Assembly: GCA_963921195.1 (NCBI GenBank)
Contig: OY992540.1
Location: 15,259,136 to 15,323,135 of the forward strand
Direction of reading: 5' to 3'
DNA length: 64,000 bases
DNA from: Pegoplata infirma
Taxonomy: Eukaryota; Arthropoda; Insecta; Diptera; Anthomyiidae
The translations under genes and the position numbers were made by a program. Below, in pieces: positions 10,154 to 22,094 of this stretch (positions are counted from its first letter, which is position 1; every line of letters starts with the position of its first letter). The notes below the pieces were generated by a model. It had not been told where the DNA came from. It made no database searches and saw only the letters and a program-made list of their open reading frames with translations.

Positions 10154-12328
10154 GACTGGTTCCATTTAAAATAGCATAGCCAATCAGCCGATGGTGGTTC
10201 AATGTATCCAAAAATTAACATATCCATTCTTCTGATTTTTATTGAATTTCGGTTTTTGTTATTTAGTCGAAATTGTGAATGGTTCGCGTTTTATCGCTGT
10301 TCAAAGTTGGTATTTTGCCACAATTTTATGAGAAATACATAATGTTTAAATGATCGTATCTTTGGAACGCATCATCCGATTATCACGAAATAAAGCGCAA
10401 AATAATGGTTATGTCCTGTACTTAAAAAAGAATTTTGAAAAAGGATAGGATGCTTAGCAAAAAGGATATTGAAATTAAAAAAATGTCCTTAATTTCCTAA
10501 TATCTCAAAATGCGTATCTTTAATTTTCCTTTATTTTTTTGCACATATAGCCCAACATGTACTTAACAACATATGCAAATTCCAAATTGGGGTGATAATC
10601 GGTTTAATTGTAAACGCGGTTTCATGAAACGCCTTATTAATTTTTGATAATAACTCTCGTTTACAAATAAAAAACAATTTCTGCGCACTAACCGCGAATA
10701 ATTTTTTTATATGTATTTTTGATCGCAAAACTCAAAAATTTCATTAAAACAACATTTCGCGAATACATTTTTGTTAAATGAATTATTTAGCGTTTTTTGG
10801 AGGTATTTTAACTATTTTGCTTATATCTTAAGTTCTGTTTATCTGATCTTCTCCCAATAAAAACCAAACTAAAGATAATCAAATTTCCATCAAATCCTAC
10901 ATTCATCATTTTTTCATCAGTTTATAGCTTTACGCGCTAATAAATTTTTTAGCGTTATTTGGAGGTATTTTGACTATTTTTCTTATATCTTGAGTTCCGT
11001 TTATCTGATCCTTCCGAAATAAAAACCAAATTAAAAACAATCAAATTTCCAACAAATCCTTCATTCATTATTTTTATATCAGTTCATAACTTTACGCGCT
11101 ATAGGCAAACAAGGAAAACCAATTTTTTTTATTAACAAAGCTCATTTTTAAAAAATTTAAAAAAAACAGAAATCGTGTATTTTCATATAATTTGTGATAA
11201 CTTCGGAGTAAACCTATTGATTTTCATCAAATCAACTTTCTTATATTTCTAAATGTTCAGGCTTTGCAGATAAACAAAAAAACTTAATTAATTGCAAAGA
11301 TTTCTATTTCATTAATTTTTTTTTTACGACTTGTTAATCAAAAAACTTATATTAGTCATATGTTTGCCTATTGCGCGTGAAGTTATGAACTGATATACAA
11401 ATAATGAATGAAGGATTTGTTGGAAATTTGATTGTCTTTAATTTGGTTCTTATTTCGGAAGGATCAGATATACGGAACTCAAGATATAAGAAAAATAGTC
11501 AAAATACATTCAAATAACGCTAAAAAGAATTATTTGCGCAAAAAGCTATGAACTGACGAGAAAATAATGAATGTAGGAATTGTTGGAAATTTGATTATCT
11601 TTAGTTTGGTTTTTATTGCGAGCAGATAAGATAAACAGAACTAAAGATATAAGCAAAATAGTTAAAATACCTCCAAAAAACGCTAAAAAATTCATTTAAC
11701 AAAAATGTATTCGCGAAATGTTGTTTTAATGAAATTTTTGAGTTTAGCGATCAAAAATACATATAAAAAAATAATTTGCGGTTAGTGCGCAGAAATTGTT
11801 TTTCATTTGTAAACGAGAGTCATTAACAAAAATCAATAAGGCGTTTCATGAAACCGCGTTTACAATTAAACCACTTATCACCCCAATTTGGGATTTGCAT
11901 ATGCTGTTAAGAACATTTTGGGCTATATGTGCAAAAAAATATAGGAAAATTAAAGATACGCATTTTGAGATATTTGCAAATTAAGGACATTTTTTAATTT
12001 CAATATCCTTTTTGCGAATCATCCTATCCTTTTTAAAAATTCTGTTTTAAGTACAGGACATAACCATTATTTTGCGCTTTATTTCGTGGCAATCGGATGA
12101 TGTGTTCCAAAGATATGATCATTTAAACATTGTGTATTTATCATACAATTGTTTCAAAATACCAACTTTGAACAGCGATAAAACGCGAACCATTCACAAT
12201 TTTGACTAAATAACAAAAACCGAAATTCAACAAAAATCAGAAGAACATATATACCAATTTTTAAGACAATTAAAATAGGTAAGGCCGAAAAAGTGTTTTT
12301 TTGTAGTCAAAAATTTTGGAATTCTTCT
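10154..12328. mobile_element. 2.2-kb fold-back element with tandem repeats in each arm
   Basis: Comparison with the uninterrupted D2 copy shows that everything between gttttcta (10153) and tactaaataaag (12329) is inserted. Arms at about 10230-11110 and 11370-12245 are inverted copies of each other around a 250-bp spacer. Each arm holds two tandem copies of a unit of about 160 bp (for example 10792-10950 and 10951-11102) starting near ttttggaggtattttgac. The outer ends TAGACTGGTTCCA and inverted TAGAAGAATTCCA match imperfectly. It resembles fold-back elements; no transposase is visible. The frames at 10531 (-) and 11796 (+) are mirror images of one arm sequence, not genes. Confidence 0.75.
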
Positions 12329-12470
12329 ATACTAAATAAAGATCTAACAAACAGATAAAATCGGCCCATGTTTGGACTTGGGACCCATTTTCCGGCAAAC
12401 ACTGGTGTAGGGTATCATATGGTCGGTCTTGACCGACTATAACTTTCTTACTTGTTTAACCCCTAAATCT

Positions 12471-14474
12471 ACGATTTCTGGCAAATCGATTTGTAACGGT
12501 TGACTTACTTCTCTTGTGAGTATGACAAAACTTGTAAAACAAAGAGAATTATTTATACCACTTATGTGAAGGAAAAAAAAAGTTGTGAATGTTCTATGTA
12601 GGTTGCACTTGTTTTATTTTTGTAGTTTTCAAAAACACATCAAAACCGAGTTATATTTATGTTTGTGTAGACATGCTTCAACAGTAAATATAAACAGCTT
12701 TTTTTTTCTTTTATTTTAGCAATTAAAAATAAAATTTTTTTTTTAGAATTTATTATAAAAAGTAATTTTTTAATAGACTCTACTAATTTTTTTTTAATAC
12801 AGTTTTTAACCCCTTCAGTTTGTTAAAAAAATATTATTAATTTTGTATGGTAACTTTTATGGCGTTTTCTTTCCTGGAAAAAAATATCACATTTTACCTT
12901 CCCTTCAAAAAAAATGCACTTTTTGTGTTCTTTTCTAAAAAACGGGCTTCACTTTAAAAATTTATGATGTTTTTTTTTCTAAAAATGTTGCCTTACTTTG
13001 TGTAGTAATAACTGCTGAACGGTGTCCCGGAAATAGGTGATTATGGGAAAATTTATCAAAATATTTTGCAAGGGCATCTTCAGTCTGCAACCAGTGGTCA
13101 ACGTTTTAAAAAACTACGTTTTTTCGACCAAAATTTATATCCGAATTTTTCGACCATGTTTTTCTACAATATTTTTCCCATAAATTACGCAAAAATTTCT
13201 TATTTTATTTTTATTATACTTTTTATTAACATATTTGGTAACAAAAATTCGGACAAGAGTTTTATCAACAGCTACCAACTCTAGTTCAACTTTTTTCATT
13301 TTATAGAGGGGGCCGAAATCCCTGATCAAAAAACCTTGAAAACTTAAAAACTCTAAATTTTTGGTTTCAAAACTTAACCGTCTTATAACTTCTTACCAAG
13401 CGATGAAGCATCTATCAAGCCAACATTAAAATAATCTCTTATATGTACTGACTTTGTATTATGCCGGAAAAGATTGAAATATAAGGAGAACTTAAAAAAA
13501 AAAGCGAAAGAAGGGAAAAACTATGGATTATTTCAAGCCATTTTTATCGATTTTTCAACTTTAACCCTCTGTAACTATTACGGATAAAGTAGGGTAATCC
13601 TTAAACATTGCTCAGTGATGGTTCAAGGTCTTGGTTACACAACTGCATTTTCAGTTTTTCTAAATTCCAAAAACTGCCGGTTTTTTTATACATTTATTTC
13701 AGTTTCACTGAGTTGAAATTTAAAAAAGATTTCATGATATGTGGAATAAGTTGCTAAAATATTATTTTTAAAATCGCGTTTTTCTTTGAAAAATCGTAAC
13801 TTCCTTCAAAAGTTCGACATATTTAGTTTTTCGCTTCTCCTAGACAATTAGGTTTTTGGATTGTAGCACCTTGTTCCACACCCACATTCATTTGTTGACA
13901 GGTTTTAAACTTTATGAAATAATTTTCAAGTACTCACTTGTTCCTCTTTGTTCGTTAATGTTATACTTACCACTTAAAATAATAATTAACCTTGTATACG
14001 TTTATATCTTCTATTAAAGTGATGTTCAAGAATTAAAATACCAAGATTAGTTTTAACAATCTTACTTAACTGTTTATGTCCTTGATATTTTTTTCAATAT
14101 ATGTAGGAAGAACTTTTGTATTTTGATATTGTTGTTCTTATTTTAAATTATTTAATACACTTTAGAAAAGTTTCACAATTTAAGAAAATATTTGTTGGCA
14201 CAGCTTTAAGTAAGCAGTTATCAGGTTAACAACAAACAATTTAAAAAAAGTTTAGACAAAATAATGTGGTGGGTGATATGAAAAATTTAGCATAGAAAAT
14301 AATTTTAAATATTTAAAACAATTTCCTAAAGAAAAACATCTGGGGTTTTGTACCTTAAATTCTTTGGTGTTATATTAAAAACAAAATGTGTAAACATATT
14401 TTTTTTTTACTTTCAACTTTTAATATTAAAAATTAATGTTAACAAAAATTCTTTTAAAATTCTTCTGGAATATA
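12471..14474. other. Unassigned AT-rich intronic DNA
   Basis: Two kilobases without recognised terminal repeats, GTCY cores or exon signals. Overlapping frames around 13066-13329 on both strands have no family features. Confidence 0.45.
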
Positions 14475-14774
14475 TACACAAAGAAAAAGCTTCATTATAT
14501 TTATGAACACTGTCATAAATATAATAAAAATCTTCACTAAATTTCGTCCTATGTAACAGTTTCATCGATACAATGAAGCAGTTTCATAATTGTTCATAGG
14601 GTCAATATTTATGAAATATTTCACCATATATATATGAAAGGATTCCTAAATGAATACAATTTTATGAACTTTTATGAAACTCTTCATAAATATATTTTGT
14701 CATTTTTATGAAACTATTTTAGAGTATTGGTGAAATCTTTTATAAAATGTATGAAATTAATGAAATGACTGAAT

Positions 14775-15040
14775 TTTTATTTAGTTCGGTTTGAGTCCAT
14801 ATTAATTATTTCTGAGAAATAATAATTGTTGTACAATGAGAAAATCTGAAAAAAAATCAAGTGAAAACAAGATGCCACCCTTCCATCATCAGCACTCCTT
14901 CGATTGCCACACACTTAATGTGTGTCAGATTAAAATTAGCCATTTAAATGAAACTTTTGAAGAAATTAAGAATTGGAATTACTCCTCTTTGTGTTGAATA
15001 ACCTGTATTCACCATCAATTCGTGTTGTATTCATTTGGCA
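14775..15040. repeat. Interspersed repeat shared with 54305-54591
   Basis: Runs from actgaatttttatttagttc to gttgaataacctgtattcac. An inverted copy at 54305-54591 shares, among others, cattcgattg-type and ttaatgtgtgtcagatt words in order. No clear terminal repeats or duplications; class unknown. Confidence 0.65.
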
Positions 15041-15539
15041 GAAACTTAATCCATCTTAACTTTTAACAGAGTTGTATTTTTCCCATTGTTAAACCTTAGT
15101 AGGACTTTTGAAGTCTTGAAAAATGTCCGTTAGGTTTGAATTTTTGTTTCATGATTTATTGAAATGATGATAACCAATCATTATATTAATGAAAAAATTC
15201 ACAGTATTTATGAAAGACTTCATTGTTACCATGTGGTAGTTCTAGAGTTTTTCTTTTCCCGGACTTTTTCATTTCCCGGGAAAGCGGAATTCATTTTTAA
15301 ATTTCCCGGTATCCCGGGAATTCCCGTAAAAACTAAAAACCCAAATTTTTTGTCAAAAAGAATATAAAAAAACCTTATGAATGCGATTACACTATTTATA
15401 ATGTTTATTAACACAATAAAAATCTTCTTTAGTACCTTTAAAACCAAAAAAAAATTTAAGGTTCGAGAAAAAAATAAAAATTTTTGTTACACAGTTTTTA
15501 TAAAAAACGGCCAAATAAGTCTTTTAAAAGTATATTTAG

Positions 15540-17400
15540 GGTCATTATTAGTGAAATCAATCATGAATATTTTTGACCCCCTCCGATATTGATGAAATTT
15601 GGTTTAGTTCTTACACTACGTAAAAAACTAACAAATGCAAATTTTCAGCCCTCTAAGTCAGCAGGGGCCGAAAATACGAAGGGTCAAAATTTCCCCCAAA
15701 ATCTCCCAGTCGCGACACTTTACACCGTAAAAACTTAATATCGTTGGTTCTGTTATAGCTAGAAAGTACATTTTTGGTTTGTTTTGAAGCTCATAATCTG
15801 CTCTACAAGACCTACCATAACCAAAAAATTTTCGACAAAAAAAAAGGGTTACCTCCCTTATTTTAAGGTCGTGATAAAAGGGAGGAGAAAATGGGAAGGA
15901 TGGTATCCCCCGATTTTTTTTTTACTTGATAATCTTACAGAAAAAGTCCCAAAGAATATATTCTAAAATTTTTATGTTGGGACAACAATGGGATCGCTCA
16001 AAATCAAAATTTTTCACAATTTTCCCCAAAATCTCCTAATCGCAACACTCTTTAACCTTAAAAATTTAATATCATAAGTGCTTTTGTAGCTACAGAGCCC
16101 ATTTTTTTTTTAAGCTTATAATACGCTCTACAAGACATACCAAAACCAAAAAATTTTCCAAAAAAAAGGAATTGGTGCCCCCCTTATTTGAAGGTCGTGG
16201 CAAAGGGTGGAGGAAATGGGGGGAAAGTATCCCCCGATTTTTTTTTTACTTGGTATTCTCAAAGTGAAAGTCCTAATAAACACAGTCTACAATTTTTATG
16301 TTGGGACAACAATGGGATCGACCAAAATCAAAATTTTTCACAATTTCCCCCAAAATCTCCAAATCGCGACACTCTTGCACATTACAAATTTAATATCGGG
16401 AATTGTATTGTAGCTACAGAGTCCATTTTTGGCTTGTTTTAAAGCTCTTAATATGCCCTACAATATTACTATCACAAAAAAAAAAAATAAAAAAAATGAG
16501 GGGTGCCTCTTGTATTAAAAGATCGTGGAAATGGGTGGGGGGATAGTATCCCCCAATTTTTTTTTACCTTGTTTTTTTTTTTTAAAGAGTAAGTTCTAGA
16601 GAGCATATCCTGAAATTTTTATCTTGGGACTCCAATGGGAGGCGGAAGAATGTCGCGATTTGTTGATTTTGGGGGAAAATTTTGAAAAATTTTGATTTTG
16701 GTCGATCCCCCCCCATTTCCTCCACCCTTTGCCACGACCTTCAAATAAGGGGGGTACCAATTCCTTTTTTTGGAAAACTTTTTGGTTTTGGTATGTCTTG
16801 TAACCGTATTATAAGCTTTAAAACAAACAAAAATGGGCTCTGTAGCTACAAAAGCACTTATGATATTAAATTTTTAAGGTTAAAGAGTGTTGCGATTAGG
16901 AGATTTTGGGGAAAATTGTGAAAAATTTTGATTTTGAGCGATCCCATTGTTGTCCCAACACAAAAATTTTAGAATACATTCTTTAGGACTTTCTCTATAA
17001 GATTGTCAAATAAAAAAAAAAATCGGGGGATACCATCCTCCCCATTTTCTTCTCCGTATATCACGACCTTGAAATAAGGGAGGTAACCCTTATTTTTTTC
17101 GAAAATTTTTGGGTTAAAGTAGGTCTTGTAGGGCATATTATGAGCTTCAAAACGAACCAAAAATGGTCTTTCTAGCTATAATAGAACCAACGATATTAAG
17201 TTTTTACGGTGCAAAGTGTAGCGACTGGGAGATTTTGGGGGAAATTTCGACCCTCCGTTTTTTTGCCCACTGTTTACTTAGAGGGCTGAAAATAAGTGTG
17301 CGTCAGTTTTTCACTTAGGGTTACAACTAAACAAAATTTCATCAAAATCGGAAGGGGGTCTCGAAAATTTTTAGCTATTTTTGATTGATTTCACTAAGAC
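15540..17400. repeat. Inverted array of roughly 330-bp units
   Basis: Units carrying the words caaaatctcc, cgcgacact, gttgggacaacaatggg and tatcccccgattttttt repeat head to tail (starts near 15680, 16010, 16340), then appear inverted (about 16650-16930 and 16931-17250). The outermost flanks (15541-15680 and 17245-17400) are also inverted copies of each other. No protein features. The word gggga-rich blocks make this locally less AT-rich than its surroundings. Confidence 0.8.
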
Positions 17401-18010
17401 TGACCCTTTAACGGAATATGTTATTTCACATTGCTTTATCTGTTTTAATAATAAAAATTCATTATTTATTCTAATTAATCTCAGTTCATTTTTACAATTG
17501 GTTCTTAACGCTTTTCCTCTAAAACACAATGAAACTGATTCAAAAGGAATTTCTCAATTATGTCTCTGAAACTGAATGTAACTATTTCAGAGAAATTAAA
17601 TTATAAGAAAATTTACCACAAAAAAGTTATTAAAAAAATTTAAAATTTCTGGTTTCTAAAAGAAAACCCCGTTAATTTCAGAGTCATTCTTTAAACAGAT
17701 TTTATATCAATTTATCGATGTAAAAAGAATCATGTCCAGAGACATAAATATTTTTTTTATATGTAGAAACAAATAATCATACTGAGTAAATCCATATCAA
17801 TATAGCAAAAAAAATTTAATTTTTGACGTCAATCGACCCAAATTTCATGAAATTCGGTATATATGGTGGGACATACAAGACTTATACTAAAACAAAGTTT
17901 AAGACTTTTAACTTCCGTAGTTTTGGAAATATGACGTTTCAAAAGTCAAGAAAATCTTTTAAAGGGAAAATTTTAAATATTTATATCTTGAAAAGTATTT
18001 GAGCTATATT

Positions 18011-19681
18011 TAGGCTGCCCATTCGTACTGATTTGATCAGTACATGTACTGATTTTTAGTCACGTGTACTGATCAAAAAACCGTGTACTGATTTGTACTG
18101 ATTTTTTAAAATATGTACTGATTGTACTGATTTTTGAATATTTTAACAAAAAATATTATTTTTAGTCAAAAAATCTTTACAAAAACTGTAATTTACCTTT
18201 AATAAGGAATCGGAGATATGTTTTATTATACAAATTATAACGATCTAGGAGTGCGCGAATCCAAAAAAATGTTTTTTTAACGAAAAACTTATCTAAGCGT
18301 GAGGTATTTTTATCTTCATACAAAAAAAATTCAAATAAAACTGAGATGTTTCGATTAGTAAAGTCATCAGAATTTTTTGGGGATTTATTCCTAAAAAATA
18401 TACACAGTCTTAGATTTTTTCTATTGAAAAAAAAAACCGATCCTAGATCATAGTTTTTTAAGAAATGTGATCATAATCTGAATGGGGATTCCTTAAATGA
18501 AAAGATGGCAGAACTTAAGGAAAAAGTCCTTAGAATATGCAGGATTTTCTAAGGAAATAAAGTTATTATGAAGTTGTTTGAGGTCAACTACTTTTTTTTA
18601 CTAATTTCTGTAAAACAATTACAACAGTTAATTTTAGTTGTTCTTAACAGTTGTTTTTACTGTAATACTAGTTGGCCTCAAACAACTAAAATTTTTGCTA
18701 ATTTAAATTTTTGACAGCTGAAAACATTCGTCATATCTTCGGTGCTCCAACCAGAACTGGTATGTGTTTTTAAAATTTTTGGAGAGGATTACTTTAGACT
18801 TTTCGTGGTGCTCAAAAATCATATTTCTTTGATAAATATTTAAATAATATTGCAAATTTTCTATTTACATTAATTTAAATTTAAAACAAGTAAGAAAATT
18901 ATAGTCGGTCAAGACCGACCATATGATACCCTACACCAGTGTTTTCCGGAAAATGGGTCCCAAGTCCAAAAATGGACCGATTGGATCTGTCTTTTGTTAG
19001 ATCTTTATTTGGTGTAGAAAACACACACAGATCAAATTTTAGTGGACTTGGTTTATTTTTTTGTCAATAGACCGATTTAACTAAATATCGGTCGAAATTT
19101 TTATATAGGGGACTAAGTCCAAAAATGGTCCAATTATATTCCGATTTGATAAGGTTACTAAGTGCACGTTAAACACCTAAAAATAAAATTTTTATCAAAT
19201 ATTTTAATTTTTTTGAATTTTGAGGGAATTATGTGAATATTGGGAGGGTGGTTTGTATGGGGACTACAAGAAGGACTGACCCGATTCCTTTGAAATTTGG
19301 AATGGTGATTTGTGCATACAAAATTTGTTTACCTGCTTAATTTTAAAGTGATATCTGTTATAATACGGTTATTAGAGTCATTTAAGCCGAATCCAAAGGG
19401 GGCAAGGTCTTAATATGGACCGATTTTCTCCAATTTCAATAGGCTTCGTCCTTGGGTCAAAAGATGCTTAAGTTTCAAATTTGAAGTCAATTAATCGAAA
19501 ATTGCGACCTGTATCGTGCTTAAACCGATAGATGGACAGACGGACGGACGGACAGACGGACGGACGGTCAGACGGACGGACGGACATCGCTAAATCGACT
19601 CAAAAAGTAATTCTAAGTCGATCGGTATACTTGAAGGTAATGGGTGTACTGATTTGAGTTCTGGAAATAATGGTCACCCTA
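18011..19681. mobile_element. hAT-type element, 1671 bp, TSD GCTATATT
   Basis: Perfect 8-bp duplication GCTATATT at 18003-18010 and 19682-19689. Ends TAGGCTGCCCATT and, inverted, TAGGGTGACCATT. Subterminal tgtactgatt words are repeated about eight times in the first 120 bp and again at the right end. A D2 repeat (18887-19640) occupies much of the interior. No transposase seen. Confidence 0.85.
18887..19640 (-). repeat. D2 DINE-like repeat, near-complete copy
   Basis: Reads in reverse from acaagtaagaaaattatagtcggtc to a GTCC/GGAC microsatellite (19536-19590) and cgatcggtatacttgaagg. It supplies the uninterrupted reference for the split D2 copy at 8905-12470. Contains ggtcggtcttgaccgac, a short hairpin near the 3' end as in Helentron-type termini. 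Confidence 0.75.
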
Positions 19682-22094
19682 GCTATATTACTCCCAGATA
19701 GCTTTTTTTAAAGGCAAAACCATCACCTTTAATATATCGTTTTGCAAAAAATTGTATTTTGGGATCTTTTTTGTATTTCTGTTCAAATCGCGATTCGCGA
19801 AAATATAACAAAAAAAGCGACATTTTTAAAAATCTGAAAAAAATATATGTTAATGGTTTGAGTCTTAGCTACAAGGTCTAAAAATTTCGCGTTGGTGAAC
19901 GTATTAAATCCAGAGATATTAATGAAAATGTGTTGCCAAGTAGGAAATTTTTTCCAAATCTGATGAATATTTAATTATTATTTTTGAATATTTTTGCAAA
20001 TACATAAAATAAAACGGTGAAAAAAGTAAAGTTGATGGTACACACGAGTACTAGACATGGATACAATGTAACATAACTTTTTATCAATTACACTACTTAA
20101 CAAAAGTCAACTTTTTTTGCAGAGACTTCTACACATTTTTGAAAGTATTTGCCCTGCACGAATCTGTCATCATAAACATTTTTTCAAACTGTCTTCTGAA
20201 CATATAGGCCTTTTTAACAGACTAAACCCCCAAACCCAAAAAAAGGTAATAATAAATGTTTCACACTGGCATACCTCATATTATTTGTTCGTTTAATATT
20301 TTTGTATGCTTCAGCTGCAAAAACTAAATGGGCAAATTTCGAAAGCGCGATTATATAAAAATGACAATGGATTCGCGTTTAATGGATTCACGTTAAAGAG
20401 GGCAAAAGACTTAAGAAAATGTATTTTAAACAATGAAAATTACAAAATAACAACATTAGGGAAAACAGTATATGAAAATAATATATGCAAATTTTGCTAA
20501 AAATTTTGATTTGTTTTTACAAAGATTTTCTGATAAACTCAATGAATTTGAAATAATATGCATTTTGAATTTGTTTAATCATTTTTCCAATATAAAGTCA
20601 TTTGTTGGTTTTTATGGACATGGACCGCAAAAAAGGTCTTATCTCGAAAAGGGGATTTTATAAATTTTTTATGATGACAGATTCGTGTTAAGGAGGTCAA
20701 AATACTTTAGCAAATGTATTCTAGGAGTCTGTGCAAAAAAAGGTGATTTTTGTAGAGTAGTGTAATTGATAAATATTCATGTTATATTGTATCTATGTGT
20801 AGTACCTGTCTGTACCATAAACTTTACTTTTTTCACCGTTTTATTATATGTATTTCTAAAAACATTCAAAAATAAAAATTAAATATTCATCAGATTTGAT
20901 AAAAATTTCCTACTTGGCAACACATTTTTATTCATATCTTTGGTCTTGATACGTTCACCAACCCAAAATTTTTACAGCTTGTAGCTAAGATAACAGCCTT
21001 TAACATATATTTTTTCAGATTTTTAAAAATGTCGCTTTTTCAGATATATTTTCGCGAATCGCGAACTTTGCAGAAATAAAAAAAATTCCCAAAACAAAAA
21101 TTTTTGCAAAATGTTATTTGAAAGGTCATGGGTTTACCTTCAAAACAAGCTTTCAGGAAGTAATATAGCTCAAATACTTTTGAAGATATAAATGTTTATA
21201 TTTCAGCCTTTAAAAGATTTTCTTGACTTTTGACACGTCATATTTCTGGAACCACGCTAGTTAATGGCCTTAAATTTTGTCTGAGTATAAGTCTTATAAG
21301 TCCCAACATATACACAAAGTTTCACCAAATTCGGAGACATTGAAGGAAATCAGGAGTTCATGTTGAAAAATTTTAACTCTACTGCCAATTTTTCTAATGC
21401 AGGTCTCAGAAAAAAAATTTCTTAGCTTCTGAAAAAAAGTATCAGGTTCTGATAATTATATCCTATCGAAGATTTAGATATTGTGAGACTTTTTTAATTT
21501 CGCAAGTCTCAGATTTTATAACATTTTTTAGTTGAAGGTCTCTCCTGGAATACTTTTGGTCCCTCCTGGTCCCTGCGTACGTTTCTGCCATCAATTATCA
21601 AGAATTTTAATAAAATCTCTAAAAAATCACATACAAAATAATCCATAAAGTCGAAAAATCAACAATTTCAAAGGGATGAAAATTCCCGGGAATTCCCGCT
21701 CTATTTCGGGATCGAAAATTCATGGGAATTCCCGGGAAATCCCGTCCCGGGAATTCCCGTGAAAAACTCTAGATAGTTCCAATAATATAACGAAATACTT
21801 AAAAAAATATTATTTATATTGAATTTATAGTATTTATGAAACATTTGATAATATTTATGAATCAGTTAAATTGGACAAACTTTAATGACAAGTTCTATTA
21901 TATTTATGAAAAGGTTTCATTGTATTTTTGAAATGTTTCATTTATATAAACAGAAGCATTAATTTTTTTAGAAATAAATTTTATGATATTTACAGTAAAA
22001 GAACTTAAATAAAAAATTAAAAAAAAAAAACATTTTCCCCCAGTCATCTGACATCGTCTTCAGGAGCTGAAATTGTTTTTCCACCATTTTTATA

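Larger units (their letters stand above)
8905..12470 (+). mobile_element. D2 DINE-like repeat split by two insertions
   Basis: It begins ataccctacacca, then gtataccgatcgact, a short GTCY microsatellite (gtccgtctgtcc), then cggtttaagcacgatacagg, and ends gtcggtcttgaccgac..acttgttt. The order matches the inverted copy at 18887-19640, which lacks the insertions and serves as the empty-site reference. A CCCGAG MITE (9427-9961) and a 2.2-kb fold-back (about 10154-12328) interrupt it. GTCY cores are the hallmark of dipteran mini-me/DINE-1 elements, now regarded as non-autonomous Helentrons; no protein is encoded. Confidence 0.75.
17811..21420. repeat. Large palindrome with about 700-bp arms, split by a hAT
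   Basis: The left arm is 17811-18010 plus 19682-20175; the right arm is about 20660-21420, inverted. Shared words include ttgccaagtagg, gcgattcgcgaa, and cttttgacttttgaaacgtcat-like text. The spacer is near 20175-20660. The break in the left arm coincides exactly with the hAT at 18011-19681 and its duplication. Frames at 20306 and 20472 lie in the spacer and have no recognisable family. Confidence 0.75.
15243..21771. mobile_element. 6.5-kb hAT-type element with EcoRI-palindrome ends
   Basis: Starts TAGAGTTTTTC and ends GAAAAACTCTA. Flanks GGTAGTTC (15235-15242) and GATAGTTC (21772-21779) match at 7 of 8. Just inside both ends lie repeated cccgggaattcccg words. The interior consists of two large inverted repeats (15540-17400, 17811-21420) and a nested hAT (18011-19681). 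I found no transposase frame, so it is a large non-autonomous or decayed element. Related CCCGGGAATTCCC text is at 48411. Confidence 0.75.
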
